Below the pieces are notes generated by a model. The model worked only from the letters and a program-made list of their open reading frames with translations. It had not been told where the DNA came from and ran no database searches. 64,000 nucleotides of DNA. Origin: Streptomyces violaceusniger. GTDB taxonomy: Bacteria; Actinomycetota; Actinomycetes; Streptomycetales; Streptomycetaceae. The DNA lies in the NCBI GenBank assembly GCA_005405945.1, contig BJHW01000001.1, positions 1 through 64,000 of the forward strand, given 5' to 3'. Shown here piece after piece: positions 1 through 7,982 of this stretch; the stretch's first letter is position 1; each line of letters begins with the position of its first letter. The position numbers and the translations under genes were made by a program.

Positions 1-1
1 G

Positions 2-760
2 GGGACGTTGCGCGCGTTCCTGTCGGACAGCTACAGGGTCATCGACCACCTGGACGTGCTCGCCGCCGCGCTGGAAGGCGTCAAGGAAGCCCGCCACCCG
101 ATCAAGATTCTCGGGGCGGACCTCACCGACCGTCGCATGGTCGTGCGGGTGGAGTCCGAAGCCGTCAAGGTGATGGCCCGCGAGTTGCTGAAGGGTTACC
201 GCTCTCCCTTCACCGGGCAGAGTGGCGAGGACCTCCCCGTTGTGTCGGCCGGTTTCGTGCTGGCGAACAGCGAGGTAGGCAGCGGCCGGTACACCATCAC
301 TCCTCAGATCGTCGTGCAGGTGTGCACCAACGGCCTGACCATCACCAAGGACGCACTCGGTAGGACCCATCTGGGTGCCAAGCTCGACGAAGGAGTGATC
401 CGGTACTCGGAGGAGACTCAGAGAAGGAACCTCTCCCTGATCACCTCCCAGACGCGGGATGCCGTGGCGATGTTCATGGACCATGCCTATGTGGAGCAGA
501 AGCTGACGGAGATCGAGCGTGAGGCGGGGCGGAAGGTCGAGAAGCCCGCCGAGACCATCGAGTACGTCAGCAAGCGGCTCAGGTTCAGCGACAGCGTGCG
601 TGAGTCCATCTTCGACCACTTCATTGCGGGCGGTCAGGTCACGGCAGGAGGGGTCATGCAGGCCGTCACAGCGACGGCCCAGACACTCAGCGATGGGGAT
701 GCGGCCTACGAGCTGCAAGGCCAGGCACTGACGGCTATGTCGCTGGCAGCAGCGGCGTAG
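2..760 (+). CDS. DUF932-like plasmid/phage protein, 5' end outside window
   Basis: The frame is open to the left window edge, so the N-terminus is missing and 252 residues remain. The visible start RAFLSDSYRVIDHLDVL and the later block of predicted beta strands with VQVCTNGLTITKDALG are typical of the DUF932 family, which occurs in phages and large plasmids and has no firmly assigned function. The C-terminal part is helical and charged (KLTEIEREAGRKVEKP) and ends in an Ala-rich tail. A strong hairpin follows 11 bases after the stop, so this is probably the last gene of its transcript. Family assignment comes from recognised motifs only. Confidence 0.7.
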   Translation, partial: GTLRAFLSDSYRVIDHLDVLAAALEGVKEARHPIKILGADLTDRRMVVRVESEAVKVMARELLKGYRSPFTGQSGEDLPVVSAGFVLANSEVGSGRYTITPQIVVQVCTNGLTITKDALGRTHLGAKLDEGVIRYSEETQRRNLSLITSQTRDAVAMFMDHAYVEQKLTEIEREAGRKVEKPAETIEYVSKRLRFSDSVRESIFDHFIAGGQVTAGGVMQAVTATAQTLSDGDAAYELQGQALTAMSLAAAA

Positions 761-771
761 CCGCCGTCAAC

Positions 772-802
772 CCCGGCGGGCGCGCCTGGAGCGCTCGCCG
801 GG
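772..802 (+). terminator. Intrinsic-type hairpin after the DUF932-like gene
   Basis: A 12-base stem (CCCGGCGGGCGC pairing with GCGCTCGCCGGG, one G-T wobble) closes a 7-base loop starting 11 bases after the stop codon. A second hairpin (CTCTGGGG with CCCCAGAG, 807-840) follows directly. There is no long T run, which is usual in high-GC actinobacteria. The rest of the 348-base gap to the next start codon (841-1039) shows nothing else that I can support, apart from the promoter at 1040-1073. Confidence 0.65.
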
Positions 803-1039
803 CCCTCTCTGGGGGCGGCTCCCCCGGTCGCTCCCCAGAGCCCCTCCGGCGCTCTAGCGACCCTCCCTGGGGCGCAGGAGAGCGTAGGTGGGGGTGCTCC
901 CGGTGTGCTGCGGATGCCCTTCGCCTCGGGCTGTTGGTGTGTCCGCATGCGAGCTCGACCGCGGCACCGCCGGTAGAACTGCGGGATACCTCGAGCTGGC
1001 CAACGATCCGAGGGGGAATGCGGGGTGCCATAAAAGGAG

Positions 1040-1073
1040 TTGCCCCCAGCCCGACATATATCTAGTATCGAAT
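1040..1073 (+). promoter_or_regulatory. Shared-type promoter, copy 1 (TTGCCC / TAGTAT)
   Basis: TTGCCC at 1040-1045 and TAGTAT at 1063-1068 are separated by 17 bases, a standard vegetative sigma spacing. The -10 box sits in the 14-base core ATCTAGTATCGAAT (1060-1073), found six times in the first 13.5 kb and always upstream of a plasmid gene. The conserved bases extend beyond the -10 hexamer on both sides, which suggests that a regulator binds here as well. Confidence 0.75.
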
Positions 1074-1108
1074 TAATGCATTCGCTGAAATCACGAAGGA
1101 TATCGATC

Positions 1109-1561
1109 ATGGATTTCATCTATGGAAAAGACGGTAGTGGTTCGCTGCCGCCTACCGTCGAGCGGGCCCTGCGCGTCGTCGGGGAGCTGCTACGCAAGGC
1201 CGGACCCGGCTTTCACCACCTGGCCTGCGAGGCGGACGTCCCTGGCCGCGATCCGCTGTTCAAATGCGCTCACGCCTATATCGAAGGTGAAGGCGACGAC
1301 CCGGACGTGGGGGCGCCTGTCAAAGAGATGACGGACTTCACTGAGGTTCTGGCGTGGGGTCTCGCCATTCGCTCCGGCTTACTGCTGCTGGAGACCGAAT
1401 CGGACTCTGGGACCCGACTTCAGGGGTGGATGATCGACGGAAACGGTCTGACGCCGCTTACCAGAAGTCAACTGCTTGACGCCCTTGCGGACAGCCCTCA
1501 GGAGCGGGGAGAAATGGACGAGTTCACCACAGCGTTTCCGATTCACTCGCAGGGACTGTAA
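1109..1561 (+). CDS. Unknown plasmid protein, 150 aa, distant paralogue of the 3694 gene
   Basis: Start ATG 1109 has a GAAGGA ribosome site 8 bases upstream and lies about 35 bases after the predicted transcription start, whereas earlier in-frame starts fall inside the promoter. I do not recognise a named domain. The layout matches the protein starting at 3694: an N-terminal helix, then G-P-G-F/H-H-H-L, a strand block, a V-L-A-containing helix, then LQGWMIDG (here) against VQGWALIDG (there), and a terminal helix. This suggests a two-member family specific to this element. Soluble, no signal peptide. Confidence 0.7.
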   Translation: MDFIYGKDGSGSLPPTVERALRVVGELLRKAGPGFHHLACEADVPGRDPLFKCAHAYIEGEGDDPDVGAPVKEMTDFTEVLAWGLAIRSGLLLLETESDSGTRLQGWMIDGNGLTPLTRSQLLDALADSPQERGEMDEFTTAFPIHSQGL

Positions 1562-1668
1562 CCGCACTGATCGTCAGGCGGCGCGTCCAGATACGGGATG
1601 CAACTCGTCCGAGTGGGTCTGACCGTACACCGAGTGTCTGAGGGCAGGCGAACCCACAGGGAATAGGG

Positions 1669-1701
1669 TTCCCCTACCTCCCGTTATATCTAGTATCGAA
1701 C
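1669..1701 (+). promoter_or_regulatory. Shared-type promoter, copy 2
   Basis: TAGTAT (1691-1696) lies in ATCTAGTATCGAAC (1688-1701), which matches the shared core in 13 of 14 bases. The best -35 candidate is TTCCCC at 1669-1674 with a 16-base spacer, the weakest -35 of the six copies. It precedes the gene at 1749 by about 50 bases. Confidence 0.65.
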
Positions 1702-1748
1702 TTCTTGGGTGACGCCGAGAAGACCGCCGAACGCAAAGGAGTCCAGCG

Positions 1749-2374
1749 ATGGGCTACGACATGCACATGGTCCGAACGCCAGACGGGGAGGAGGAGAGAT
1801 TCGGGGCGGCACGCCGGGAATTCGACGAGGCCGTAGCGGCTCGGGACGCGCTCTACCTGCCGCCTGGCGACCCCGAGTACAAAGCTGCGCAAGAGAAGGT
1901 CAGTGCAGCGTATGACGCCATGTATGAGGCGCACACCTCTTATTTCCGGCTCAGCATCTGGAGCATGAGGGAATGCCGGGCGATCATGCACCACTTCGGG
2001 ATGCTCTTGGAAACCACCACTCCCCTGAGGCGCCGTCCCTGGAGGCGTACGGCATCAGCCCCGACGAGTACCACGACTCCCTCGGGACCTCGGGGGAGCT
2101 GCCGGAGCCGATAGGCCGCTTCCAGGAAGCCATGAATGCGTATCTCGCCTGGGTTCCCGCCCCGGTGAACGGCGTTGCAGTCCACAAGCTCATGAGCAAT
2201 AGCGGCTGGATCGTCACGGCGGAAGAGATCCGCGCTGCGCTTGCTGCGTACGAAGCGAGCCGGGGGAAGGACCCCGCGTTTCTCTCACAGTTGGTCGAAG
2301 AGGCGAGCTGGTGGCCGCAGTGGGTCGCGTACCTCACGGCAGCGGCCGATCATGGGGGATTTCGTGTGTACTGA
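1749..2374 (+). CDS. Unknown 208-aa plasmid protein, one frameshift near 2008
   Basis: The ATG at 1749 has an AAGGAG site and starts MGYDMHMVRTPDGEE. The frame is lost near 2008, and the following frame continues NHHSPEAPSLEAYGISPDEY to the stop at 2374. Adding one G to the GG at 2008-2009 gives LLGNHHSPEAP and a single 208-residue protein, so I read this as one gene with a one-base loss rather than two genes. Features include an acidic, helical N-terminus and a Trp-rich C-terminus (EEASWWPQWVAYL). No domain is recognised; function unknown. It is driven by promoter copy 2. Confidence 0.65.
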
Positions 2375-2425
2375 CGCGCAATCGTGGGTGTGAATCCCGC
2401 GATGAAGCCAAGGGCAGAAATCTGT

Positions 2426-2460
2426 TTGCCTCAACATCTAATGTGCATCTAGTATCGAAT
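2426..2460 (+). promoter_or_regulatory. Shared-type promoter, copy 3
   Basis: TTGCCT (2426-2431), an 18-base spacer and TAGTAT (2450-2455) within an exact ATCTAGTATCGAAT core (2447-2460). It lies upstream of the gene at 2642 and leaves an unusually long leader of about 180 bases. Confidence 0.75.
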
Positions 2461-2487
2461 TAAGCCGCGTTGATCGCGGCCTGAGAC

Positions 2488-2519
2488 CGGTCGGGTCCAC
2501 CTCCCTTCGGGCCCGACCG
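2488..2519 (+). promoter_or_regulatory. Leader hairpin downstream of promoter copy 3
   Basis: CGGTCGGG (2488-2495) pairs with CCCGACCG (2512-2519) about 28 bases after the predicted transcription start and 120 bases before the start codon. Promoter copy 4 has a similar, stronger leader hairpin. It could act as an attenuator or stabilise the leader; nothing in the sequence decides this. Confidence 0.4.
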
Positions 2520-2641
2520 TCCCGGCCCGGCGGGTGGTTGAGCGCCCTGCGGTTCCCCCCTCTCCGCATGTAGCCGCTCCCGCCCGCCGGGCCTCCATCA
2601 GCAGGCCGCGCAGCCTTTCTTGCGCAAGGAGAACCCCAGCC

Positions 2642-3007
2642 ATGCCTTTCACGCCGTCCGCGTTTCTTTTGACCTGTGACGGCCAGCTCGTAGAGATCGA
2701 CCTGCCCACTGCCGCGACCGAGGAAGAGAGTGACGCCCGCCAAGCAGTGTTACGCGCAACGCTGCGATGTGACCGCTTCGACGTCGTAGCGCTGACCACG
2801 CAGTGGGACATGTGGATCGATGACGAGGGCCTCTTCAACCACCCCGTCAATCCCTTCGCGACCGCTCTCGCCCGGCGCTTCGGGTTCGTCTACCAGGACT
2901 ATCACGGCCCGGTGCTGCTGACCGGAGGGGCGGACGCGGACGGGCACACGCTGCCGCTGCTCCGGGCCCAGGTGGTCGGCCTCCTCAACACCCTCATGGA
3001 TCTGTAG
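2642..3007 (+). CDS. Small plasmid protein resembling DUF3846, 121 aa
   Basis: ATG 2642 has AAGGAG at 2626-2631. The protein starts with a short beta-rich block (FLLTCDGQLVEIDLP), then a central LTTQWDMWIDDEGL segment, an N-P-F-A-T-A-L-A helix and a GPVLLTGGADADGHTLPL segment. This order (N..A..L helix followed by GP-V-T-G-x-D-x-G) resembles DUF3846 proteins of plasmids and phages, whose function is unknown; I hold the assignment loosely. Soluble, acidic. It lies in a run of same-strand small genes with its own shared-type promoter. Confidence 0.7.
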   Translation: MPFTPSAFLLTCDGQLVEIDLPTAATEEESDARQAVLRATLRCDRFDVVALTTQWDMWIDDEGLFNHPVNPFATALARRFGFVYQDYHGPVLLTGGADADGHTLPLLRAQVVGLLNTLMDL

Positions 3008-3081
3008 AGCCGCAGTGCCCCCGATGCGGAGGTCCTCACCGCACACGCGTCCAGGTAGGCGCCATCACCCTTGGAGGAAAC

Positions 3082-3615
3082 ATGGGTTACACCCACTACT
3101 TCGCTTACTCGCCTCGCACCGAGGCGTTCCGGACATCATGGCCAGCCATGGTCGCCGACACCCGGGACATCGTGGCTCGCGTCCGGTCGCTCGGCGTCGC
3201 GGTCACGGGGCCGATGGGTCGCGGCCAGCCGGAGATCACTGAGCGCTACATCGCCCTCAACGGGCTGATCGGTCACGAGTCGCTGTGGATCCAGCCGGAG
3301 CCACCGGAGTACTCCATCGATCCGTACGGGGCCCGTCAGTACGCCTCGCAGGGGTTCGTATGGTCGTTCTGCAAGACGGCGCAGAAGCCGTACGACCTGG
3401 CCGTCGCGGCGATCCTCCTTCGCTGCTGGCAGCTGGCTCCCCACGCCTTCGCCATCGCCAGCGATGGCGGCTGGGATGACGACTGGCAGTACGGAGCCCC
3501 GGGTCCGCGCTCCCTCGTCGCTTCGCTGTTCCCCCCTGGCGTGGAGGAGTGCCCGTTCAGCGATACCACCCAGGGCCCCCTGCACCGCGATCCTCTGCGG
3601 CCTGAGGCCACCTGA
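3082..3615 (+). CDS. MGYTHY-type plasmid/phage protein of unknown function, 177 aa
   Basis: ATG 3082 follows a GGAGG site at the right distance. The N-terminus MGYTHYFAYSP is a hallmark of a widespread family of small phage and plasmid proteins without known function. Other visible segments are GPMGRGQPEI, a Trp-containing SLWIQPEPPEYS, and FCKTAQKPYDLAVAAILLRC, a helix common to this group. The final 30 residues are Pro-rich and probably disordered. It lies 74 bases after the previous gene on the same strand, so co-transcription is likely. Confidence 0.7.
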   Translation: MGYTHYFAYSPRTEAFRTSWPAMVADTRDIVARVRSLGVAVTGPMGRGQPEITERYIALNGLIGHESLWIQPEPPEYSIDPYGARQYASQGFVWSFCKTAQKPYDLAVAAILLRCWQLAPHAFAIASDGGWDDDWQYGAPGPRSLVASLFPPGVEECPFSDTTQGPLHRDPLRPEAT

Positions 3616-3693
3616 TGTTCCGCTGCGGCGGGCCGGTGGCGCCGTCAGGCAGCCTGCGGCCCGCCGCGCTCCCCGTTGGATCGGAGATCTTCC

Positions 3694-4143
3694 ATGCACA
3701 CTCCCCGTCCTCAAGCGTTCGATACCGGTGTCCTGGCGTTTGAAGCGCTGCTCGGCGCTCTCGGTCCTGGACACCATCACCTGCTGATCAGTGCCCATAC
3801 GCCGGAGGGCGGCAGCGTCGCCACCGCGTCAGTGACCGTTGAGGGTGCCCCCGATGGCCGCGTCCGGGCAGAGCGGGAGGGAGCTCTGATGTTCTGTCAC
3901 GTGCTCGCCCAGGCATCACTCGCCTTTGAGCGCGGAGCGGTCTTCGCTCGTTCGGTCACTCCCGATAGAGGCGGCAAGGCCGTCGTCCAGGGCTGGGCAC
4001 TCATTGACGGCTGGCCCCGCTCCATGTCGGCCGCCGAGGTCTTCAACGCGTACTGCACCGACCTGGCTACGGGTGACCCGCTCCCGCCTGAGCCGGACAC
4101 GGAGTATCTGGCCGGCGCCACGGTTGCGCCGCCTGTCGCCTGA
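3694..4143 (+). CDS. Unknown plasmid protein, 149 aa, distant paralogue of the 1109 gene
   Basis: I choose ATG 3694 (MHTPRPQAFD) with CGGAG about 8 bases upstream; an in-frame ATG 18 bases earlier has no ribosome site. The GPGHHHL motif, the VLAQASLAFERG helix and VQGWALIDGWP line up in order with the 1109 protein. No signal peptide or membrane segment, and no recognised domain. It is the last gene before a GC hairpin and the next promoter, closing a short unit that begins at 2642. Confidence 0.7.
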   Translation: MHTPRPQAFDTGVLAFEALLGALGPGHHHLLISAHTPEGGSVATASVTVEGAPDGRVRAEREGALMFCHVLAQASLAFERGAVFARSVTPDRGGKAVVQGWALIDGWPRSMSAAEVFNAYCTDLATGDPLPPEPDTEYLAGATVAPPVA

Positions 4144-4150
4144 ATCCCAC

Positions 4151-4166
4151 CCCGCGCCGACGCGGG
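4151..4166 (+). terminator. Short GC hairpin terminator
   Basis: CCCGCG (4151-4156), tetraloop CCGA and CGCGGG (4161-4166) begin 8 bases after the stop at 4143 and 31 bases before the next promoter -35 box. Its position between two units fits termination. Confidence 0.55.
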
Positions 4167-4196
4167 CCGACTGCGCCCGGGAAGCGAATGCGGAAT

Positions 4197-4230
4197 TTGC
4201 CCAACCCCCCATAATCATCTAGTATCGAAT
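4197..4230 (+). promoter_or_regulatory. Shared-type promoter, copy 4
   Basis: TTGCCC (4197-4202), a 17-base spacer, TAGTAT (4220-4225) and the exact 14-base core (4217-4230). With copy 1 it is the best match to the common pattern. It drives the 4432 gene and the ParB-like gene. Confidence 0.75.
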
Positions 4231-4266
4231 TCACAGTGAAGAGGTGATCCACCCCTCCCATCTGAA

Positions 4267-4295
4267 GCCGGAGTCGGGACTCTCCCGGCTCCGGC
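4267..4295 (+). promoter_or_regulatory. Strong leader hairpin downstream of promoter copy 4
   Basis: GCCGGAGTCGGGA (4267-4279) pairs with TCCCGGCTCCGGC (4283-4295) around a 3-base loop; all 13 pairs form if one G-T wobble is counted. It begins about 35 bases after the predicted transcription start and about 140 bases before the start codon at 4432. Such a stem so early in a leader is unlikely to be neutral. Attenuation is a possibility, not a demonstrated role. Confidence 0.5.
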
Positions 4296-4431
4296 CACCA
4301 GGCCGGGAACGGCGTCTCGCACGGCGCCACTTCCCCGGGCCTCATCCTCCGCTCCGCGCTCATCACCGCGCTAGCCGCTGCTGACCATCCGGCAGCACTC
4401 CATTCCCCACCCGATGAGGAGACCTGTTCTC

Positions 4432-4824
4432 ATGACCCGAGCCGAACGCCCCGAACCGCTGCCGCCCGGCTGGCCGAAGGGCCGCTACCGGATGACCCAC
4501 CGGGCCATGAAGGCCCTCCGGATAGCTGACCACCTGCTACGCCGGGGTCTGGCCTACAGCTCCGTCGAAGCAACCGATCACGTCATCCGCACCGCCGCCG
4601 CCGCCGAATGCGGCCAGCACGAGCCCTCCAGCACCACCTGCACGCTCGTCCGGGCGGTCCTGGACTTTCTGATCCCGGCCTCTTCGCCCACCACTACCGG
4701 CAGCACTCAGCACGCGACGTCCACCGTCGTCGCGGTCACCCTCCATCGCCACACCCCTGAAGCGACCGGACCACAGGCCGCCTCGCCCCAGAGCACAGGA
4801 GATTGCCTTGACCAGCACTGTTAA
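4432..4824 (+). CDS. Unknown 130-aa protein coupled to the ParB-like gene
   Basis: ATG 4432 has a GAGGAG site 10 bases upstream; an in-frame ATG 18 bases earlier would put that site inside the gene. The first 90 residues are basic and helical (MTHRAMKALRIADHLLRRGL), and the last 40 are Thr/Ser/His/Pro-rich and probably disordered. No domain is recognised. Its end overlaps the start of the ParB-like gene by 17 bases, so the two are probably translated together. Confidence 0.65.
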   Translation: MTRAERPEPLPPGWPKGRYRMTHRAMKALRIADHLLRRGLAYSSVEATDHVIRTAAAAECGQHEPSSTTCTLVRAVLDFLIPASSPTTTGSTQHATSTVVAVTLHRHTPEATGPQAASPQSTGDCLDQHC

Positions 4825-6385
4825 ATCCAAGGTCACCCAAAAGACCCGGACTCCATCCACCGACCCCGCAGGGGGCACCCCGGCGACGACGAGCGAATCC
4901 CCTCCGCCAGACACTGAGGAGCAACAGCACCTGATCGTCAGGCTCGATCCGTCCCTGATCGTGCGCGACGGTCACAACGCCAGGACCACGGACACCGAGC
5001 CCGACGAGAAGCTGATCGCGTCCGTGAAGGAACTCGGCGTCCAGGACGCCATCAGCGTCCGCCCGGCCTCCGATGGCACCTACGGCGCCTTCAAGGGCTG
5101 GCGGCGGGCCCAGGCGCTCCAGATCGCCAACACGACGGCGGAGGCCGAGGGCCGACCGGTGCGCCAGGTGCCCGCGATCGTCCGGGACGACCTGGTCGGG
5201 CGTGACGCGATGACGCACATGCTGTCGCTCATCGAGAACGACCACCGTGAGCCGATGAACCAGCGCGATCGTGTCCAGGCGATCGAGACTCTGGCTCTGG
5301 TGGAAATGAGCGAGGCCGAGCGCGATCAGATGGCCCGCGCGCTGAAGATCAAACGAGCCGAGATCCGGGCCGCCCGCCAGGCTGCCCGGCTGGACGAGGA
5401 GGCGTTGCGCCGCGCTGCGCTCCAGGGCTTCGACCTCGTGCAGATGGCAGAGCTGGCTGAGGTCGAAGACCTGCGCGGAGCCGCTCAGATGCTGGAGGAG
5501 GCGAAGGCCAAGGACGATGCCGAGAGCGAAGGCGGGCGCGGCCACTGGGACCACGCCCTGGCCCGGCTGAAGCAGACCAAGGCCGACATCCAGGCCCGGG
5601 AGAAGGCGCTGAAGGAACTGGAAGAGGCAGGTATTCCGCTCCTGCGGGATCACTTCCCCTGGGGCACGAAGGACACTTCCCGGCCGCTGACCGACCTGTG
5701 CACTCAGCTGGGCATGCCGCTCACGGTGGACAAGCATGTCCACTGCGGCGGTCACTCCGCCCGCCTCGACGAGGAGTCGCGCCCGATCTGGTTCTGCTCG
5801 GACCCCGCTCAGTACGGGCACAAGCTCAGGCCCCGTGCGCAGAAGCCGAAGCAGTCCATGAGCCTGGAGGAGAAGGAGGCACGGCAGCGCACGATCGCCG
5901 GTAACAAGGCGTGGAAGACCGCCCGCACGGTGCGGGAGGAGTTCCTGCGGAAGCGCTGCCAGGGAAGGTCTCTGTCGGAAGCCGCCCGGCTGTTCGCCCT
6001 GCGGGTGGTGATGAACTCTCCGTACCTGTGGGCGAAGTGGTGCGAGCGGCAGGACACCGAGACCGTTGCCCGGTACCTGGGCGTGCCGGACCCGAACGCG
6101 GACCTCGCCGCGTCAAGCCGCCGGATCGGGGGGCCGTTCGACGAGCTGGTCGAGCGCCACGGCAAGACCAAGGGGTGGCACCAGGTCTACGCCCAGGTCG
6201 TCGCAGCGCTGGAGTACAGCCTGCGTGAGCCGAAGGCGTGGCAGAGCCTGGACCGTCAGCAGGCCGCCTATCTGGCGCACCTCCGGGACGAGGGCTACCG
6301 ACTGTCCGACATCGAGGACCTGGCGCTGTCCCAGAGCTGGCCGCCGCCTTCCTCGGAGGACGCGGCAGACTCGCAGGCCGCCTAA
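4808..6385 (+). CDS. ParB/Spo0J-like protein with long C-terminal extension, 525 aa
   Basis: The start TTG 4808 has AGGAG just upstream and no better start exists nearby. Residues about 40-160 form a ParB N-terminal domain: LDPSLIVRDGHNAR, a VKELGVQDAISVRP block, the GWRRAQA box (GxRR family signature) and LIENDHREPMNQRDRVQAI. A helical region with DNA-binding character follows (ALKIKRAEIRAARQAARL). The second half is unusual: it holds a His/Cys segment (HCGGHSARLDEESRPIWFC, about 310-330) and a long helical end. No ParA lies next to it, so a role in segregation is open; ParB-like nuclease or regulator roles are also known. A strong terminator follows. Confidence 0.8.
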   Translation: MTSTVKSKVTQKTRTPSTDPAGGTPATTSESPPPDTEEQQHLIVRLDPSLIVRDGHNARTTDTEPDEKLIASVKELGVQDAISVRPASDGTYGAFKGWRRAQALQIANTTAEAEGRPVRQVPAIVRDDLVGRDAMTHMLSLIENDHREPMNQRDRVQAIETLALVEMSEAERDQMARALKIKRAEIRAARQAARLDEEALRRAALQGFDLVQMAELAEVEDLRGAAQMLEEAKAKDDAESEGGRGHWDHALARLKQTKADIQAREKALKELEEAGIPLLRDHFPWGTKDTSRPLTDLCTQLGMPLTVDKHVHCGGHSARLDEESRPIWFCSDPAQYGHKLRPRAQKPKQSMSLEEKEARQRTIAGNKAWKTARTVREEFLRKRCQGRSLSEAARLFALRVVMNSPYLWAKWCERQDTETVARYLGVPDPNADLAASSRRIGGPFDELVERHGKTKGWHQVYAQVVAALEYSLREPKAWQSLDRQQAAYLAHLRDEGYRLSDIEDLALSQSWPPPSSEDAADSQAA

Positions 6386-6396
6386 CCCTCAGCCAC

Positions 6397-6432
6397 CCGG
6401 GCGCGGCGTTCCTGCCCCAGCGCCGCGCCCGG
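6397..6432 (+). terminator. Strong terminator after the ParB-like gene
   Basis: A perfect 12-base stem, CCGGGCGCGGCG (6397-6408) with CGCCGCGCCCGG (6421-6432), starts 12 bases after the stop codon at 6385 and closes a 12-base loop. It is the strongest simple hairpin in the left part of the window. Confidence 0.75.
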
Positions 6433-6454
6433 TTCCTCCAGCGGAGTACTCGCC

Positions 6455-6700
6455 GTGTCCAGCCCCTGCCCCTCCGGCCGGAGGCGATACCCGGACCGTG
6501 CATCAGCCCGTGCCGCGCTCGGTGCCGCCATGGCGCGTGGCGCCCCGTGCGCAGCATCCAGGCATGCCCGACCTGTTCCGGATTCCACCTCCTACGCCGA
6601 CGCCCCTACCACCCCCGCAGGCGCAGAAAGCCCCGTTGACCACCTCGACCTCCTGCGAGGGGCCCACGCGGCAATCACCGTGACGGCCGAGGACAGGTGA
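6455..6700 (+). CDS. Possible small protein, 81 aa
   Basis: A GTG at 6455 with GGAG about 10 bases upstream opens a frame ending VDHLDLLRGAHAAITVTAEDR. Third codon positions are about three-quarters G/C, only modestly in favour of coding. It lies between two terminator-like hairpins and its stop falls inside the second one. There is no recognised domain and it may be spurious. Confidence 0.3.
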   Translation: MSSPCPSGRRRYPDRASARAALGAAMARGAPCAASRHARPVPDSTSYADAPTTPAGAESPVDHLDLLRGAHAAITVTAEDR

Positions 6701-6719
6701 TCCGTCCCGGCCGTCACGG
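6678..6719 (+). terminator. Hairpin before the first methylase-like gene
   Basis: CCGTGACGGCC (6678-6688) pairs perfectly with GGCCGTCACGG (6709-6719). It separates the ParB region from the methylase-like genes and would stop transcripts entering from the left. Confidence 0.5.
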
Positions 6720-6837
6720 GCCGACCGTCGTTCCCTCGCCACCGTGCCCCTCCATCCTCCGCTGCGGCAACCAGCGCTGCCGCCGGTCCGTATGGGAGTT
6801 TTGATGTCACAGCCCCGCTCTTCACGTATTCCCGGCG

Positions 6838-7791
6838 ATGGTGAACGGCCGCCGCACCCCAGCCCGCGGGCTGCGGGCCGACCCGGTCGGCGAGCGCGGC
6901 GGTCGAGGACGCCGCGCCGGGTTCACGCCCCAATCGCCCGACCACCTGGCCATGAGCATCTGCCAGAAGGTGACCCGCGCCTGGCACGGAAGCCGCGATC
7001 GAGGCGGCACAGAAGTCCCGGTCGGGGTGGTCGCCTCGCTCGCCCTTCTGGAGCAGCCCGAGGACGGACCCGATGTGACCGCACACCTTCTGCGCTTCAG
7101 CCCGCAGCAGCTGGTCGCCCACTACCGCCGTATCTGGGCGATGCTGTGGCTCATCCGGCCGGAGCTCGCCGACTGGGCGCGACCCGTGCGCTCGTGGCTG
7201 GAGCAGAGCGAGTTCGGCCGGGAGCGGGCAGACGCTGTCCATGCGGTCACACAGGCCGCGTTACAGGCAGGGCTGCTCGACGTGACCGGGAGCGTGGACC
7301 CCTACCGGCGGTCGCAGGTCGACGTGCTCGGCGTTCTGCTCCGGGAGCTGCGCTCCGTCGGCGCCAGCCAGGCGATCGGTGAGTTCCACACTCCCCGGAC
7401 GCGTCCGATCTGATGGCCCGCCTGACGCTGGAGGACGAACCGCGGCCCGAGCAGTGGTTCGACGACCCCGCCGCCGGCACCGGAGGCTTGCTCCGGGCTA
7501 CCGCGCAGCGGTTGCGGGAGACCGGCCGCGATCCCGGTGATTTCGGGTGGGCGCTGAATGACGTCGACCCGATCGCCTCGGCGTGCTGCGGTGAACGCGT
7601 ACCTCTGGCGGCTCGGCCCGAGGGTGCTGGTCGCGTGCAGCGACATCCTTGAGCAGTCCCATCCGTACGCTCAAGCGCTGGAGGAGCGCGCGGCCGCTTT
7701 CGCGCGTCGCGCCGCGCTCATCAGCACGGTGGAGCCTTTGGCCATGCTGGAGAAGCAGCTTCCGGACGTCTCCAGCATGAGGTCGGATTGA
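6838..7791 (+). pseudogene. N-6 DNA methylase-like gene 1, broken by two frame changes
   Basis: Three frames join into one methylase-like protein: a helical N-terminal region up to GEFHTP near 7395, then MARLTLEDEPRPEQWFDDPAAGTGG (motif I of N6 methylases is DPAAGTGG), then NAYLWRLGPRVLVACSDILE. Adding one C to the CCCC at 7393-7396 gives GEFHTPPDASDLMARL; restoring GC near 7591 gives ACCAVNAYLWRL. No NPPY/NPPF catalytic motif follows, so even a repaired protein would probably bind S-adenosylmethionine without methylating. The true start may be ATG 6804 in another frame (GGGAG site). The last bases before 7983 (7792-7982) hold frame remnants only. Confidence 0.6.
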
Positions 7792-7982
7792 CCGGCGCCA
7801 TACGTCCCGTTCCGCCGACCACCCGGCCCGGGGCACAAAGGCCCTCTGGCTCTGGGAGTACGCCGCAGCAGGCCAGCAGAACAACGGCCGCAAGTCCGCC
7901 GCATGAGCCGCACCACCGCCGCGCTCATCCCCGCCGAACGCCAAGATCCGATTTTCCCTGCCTTCCGAACCGGAGCTCCCCA

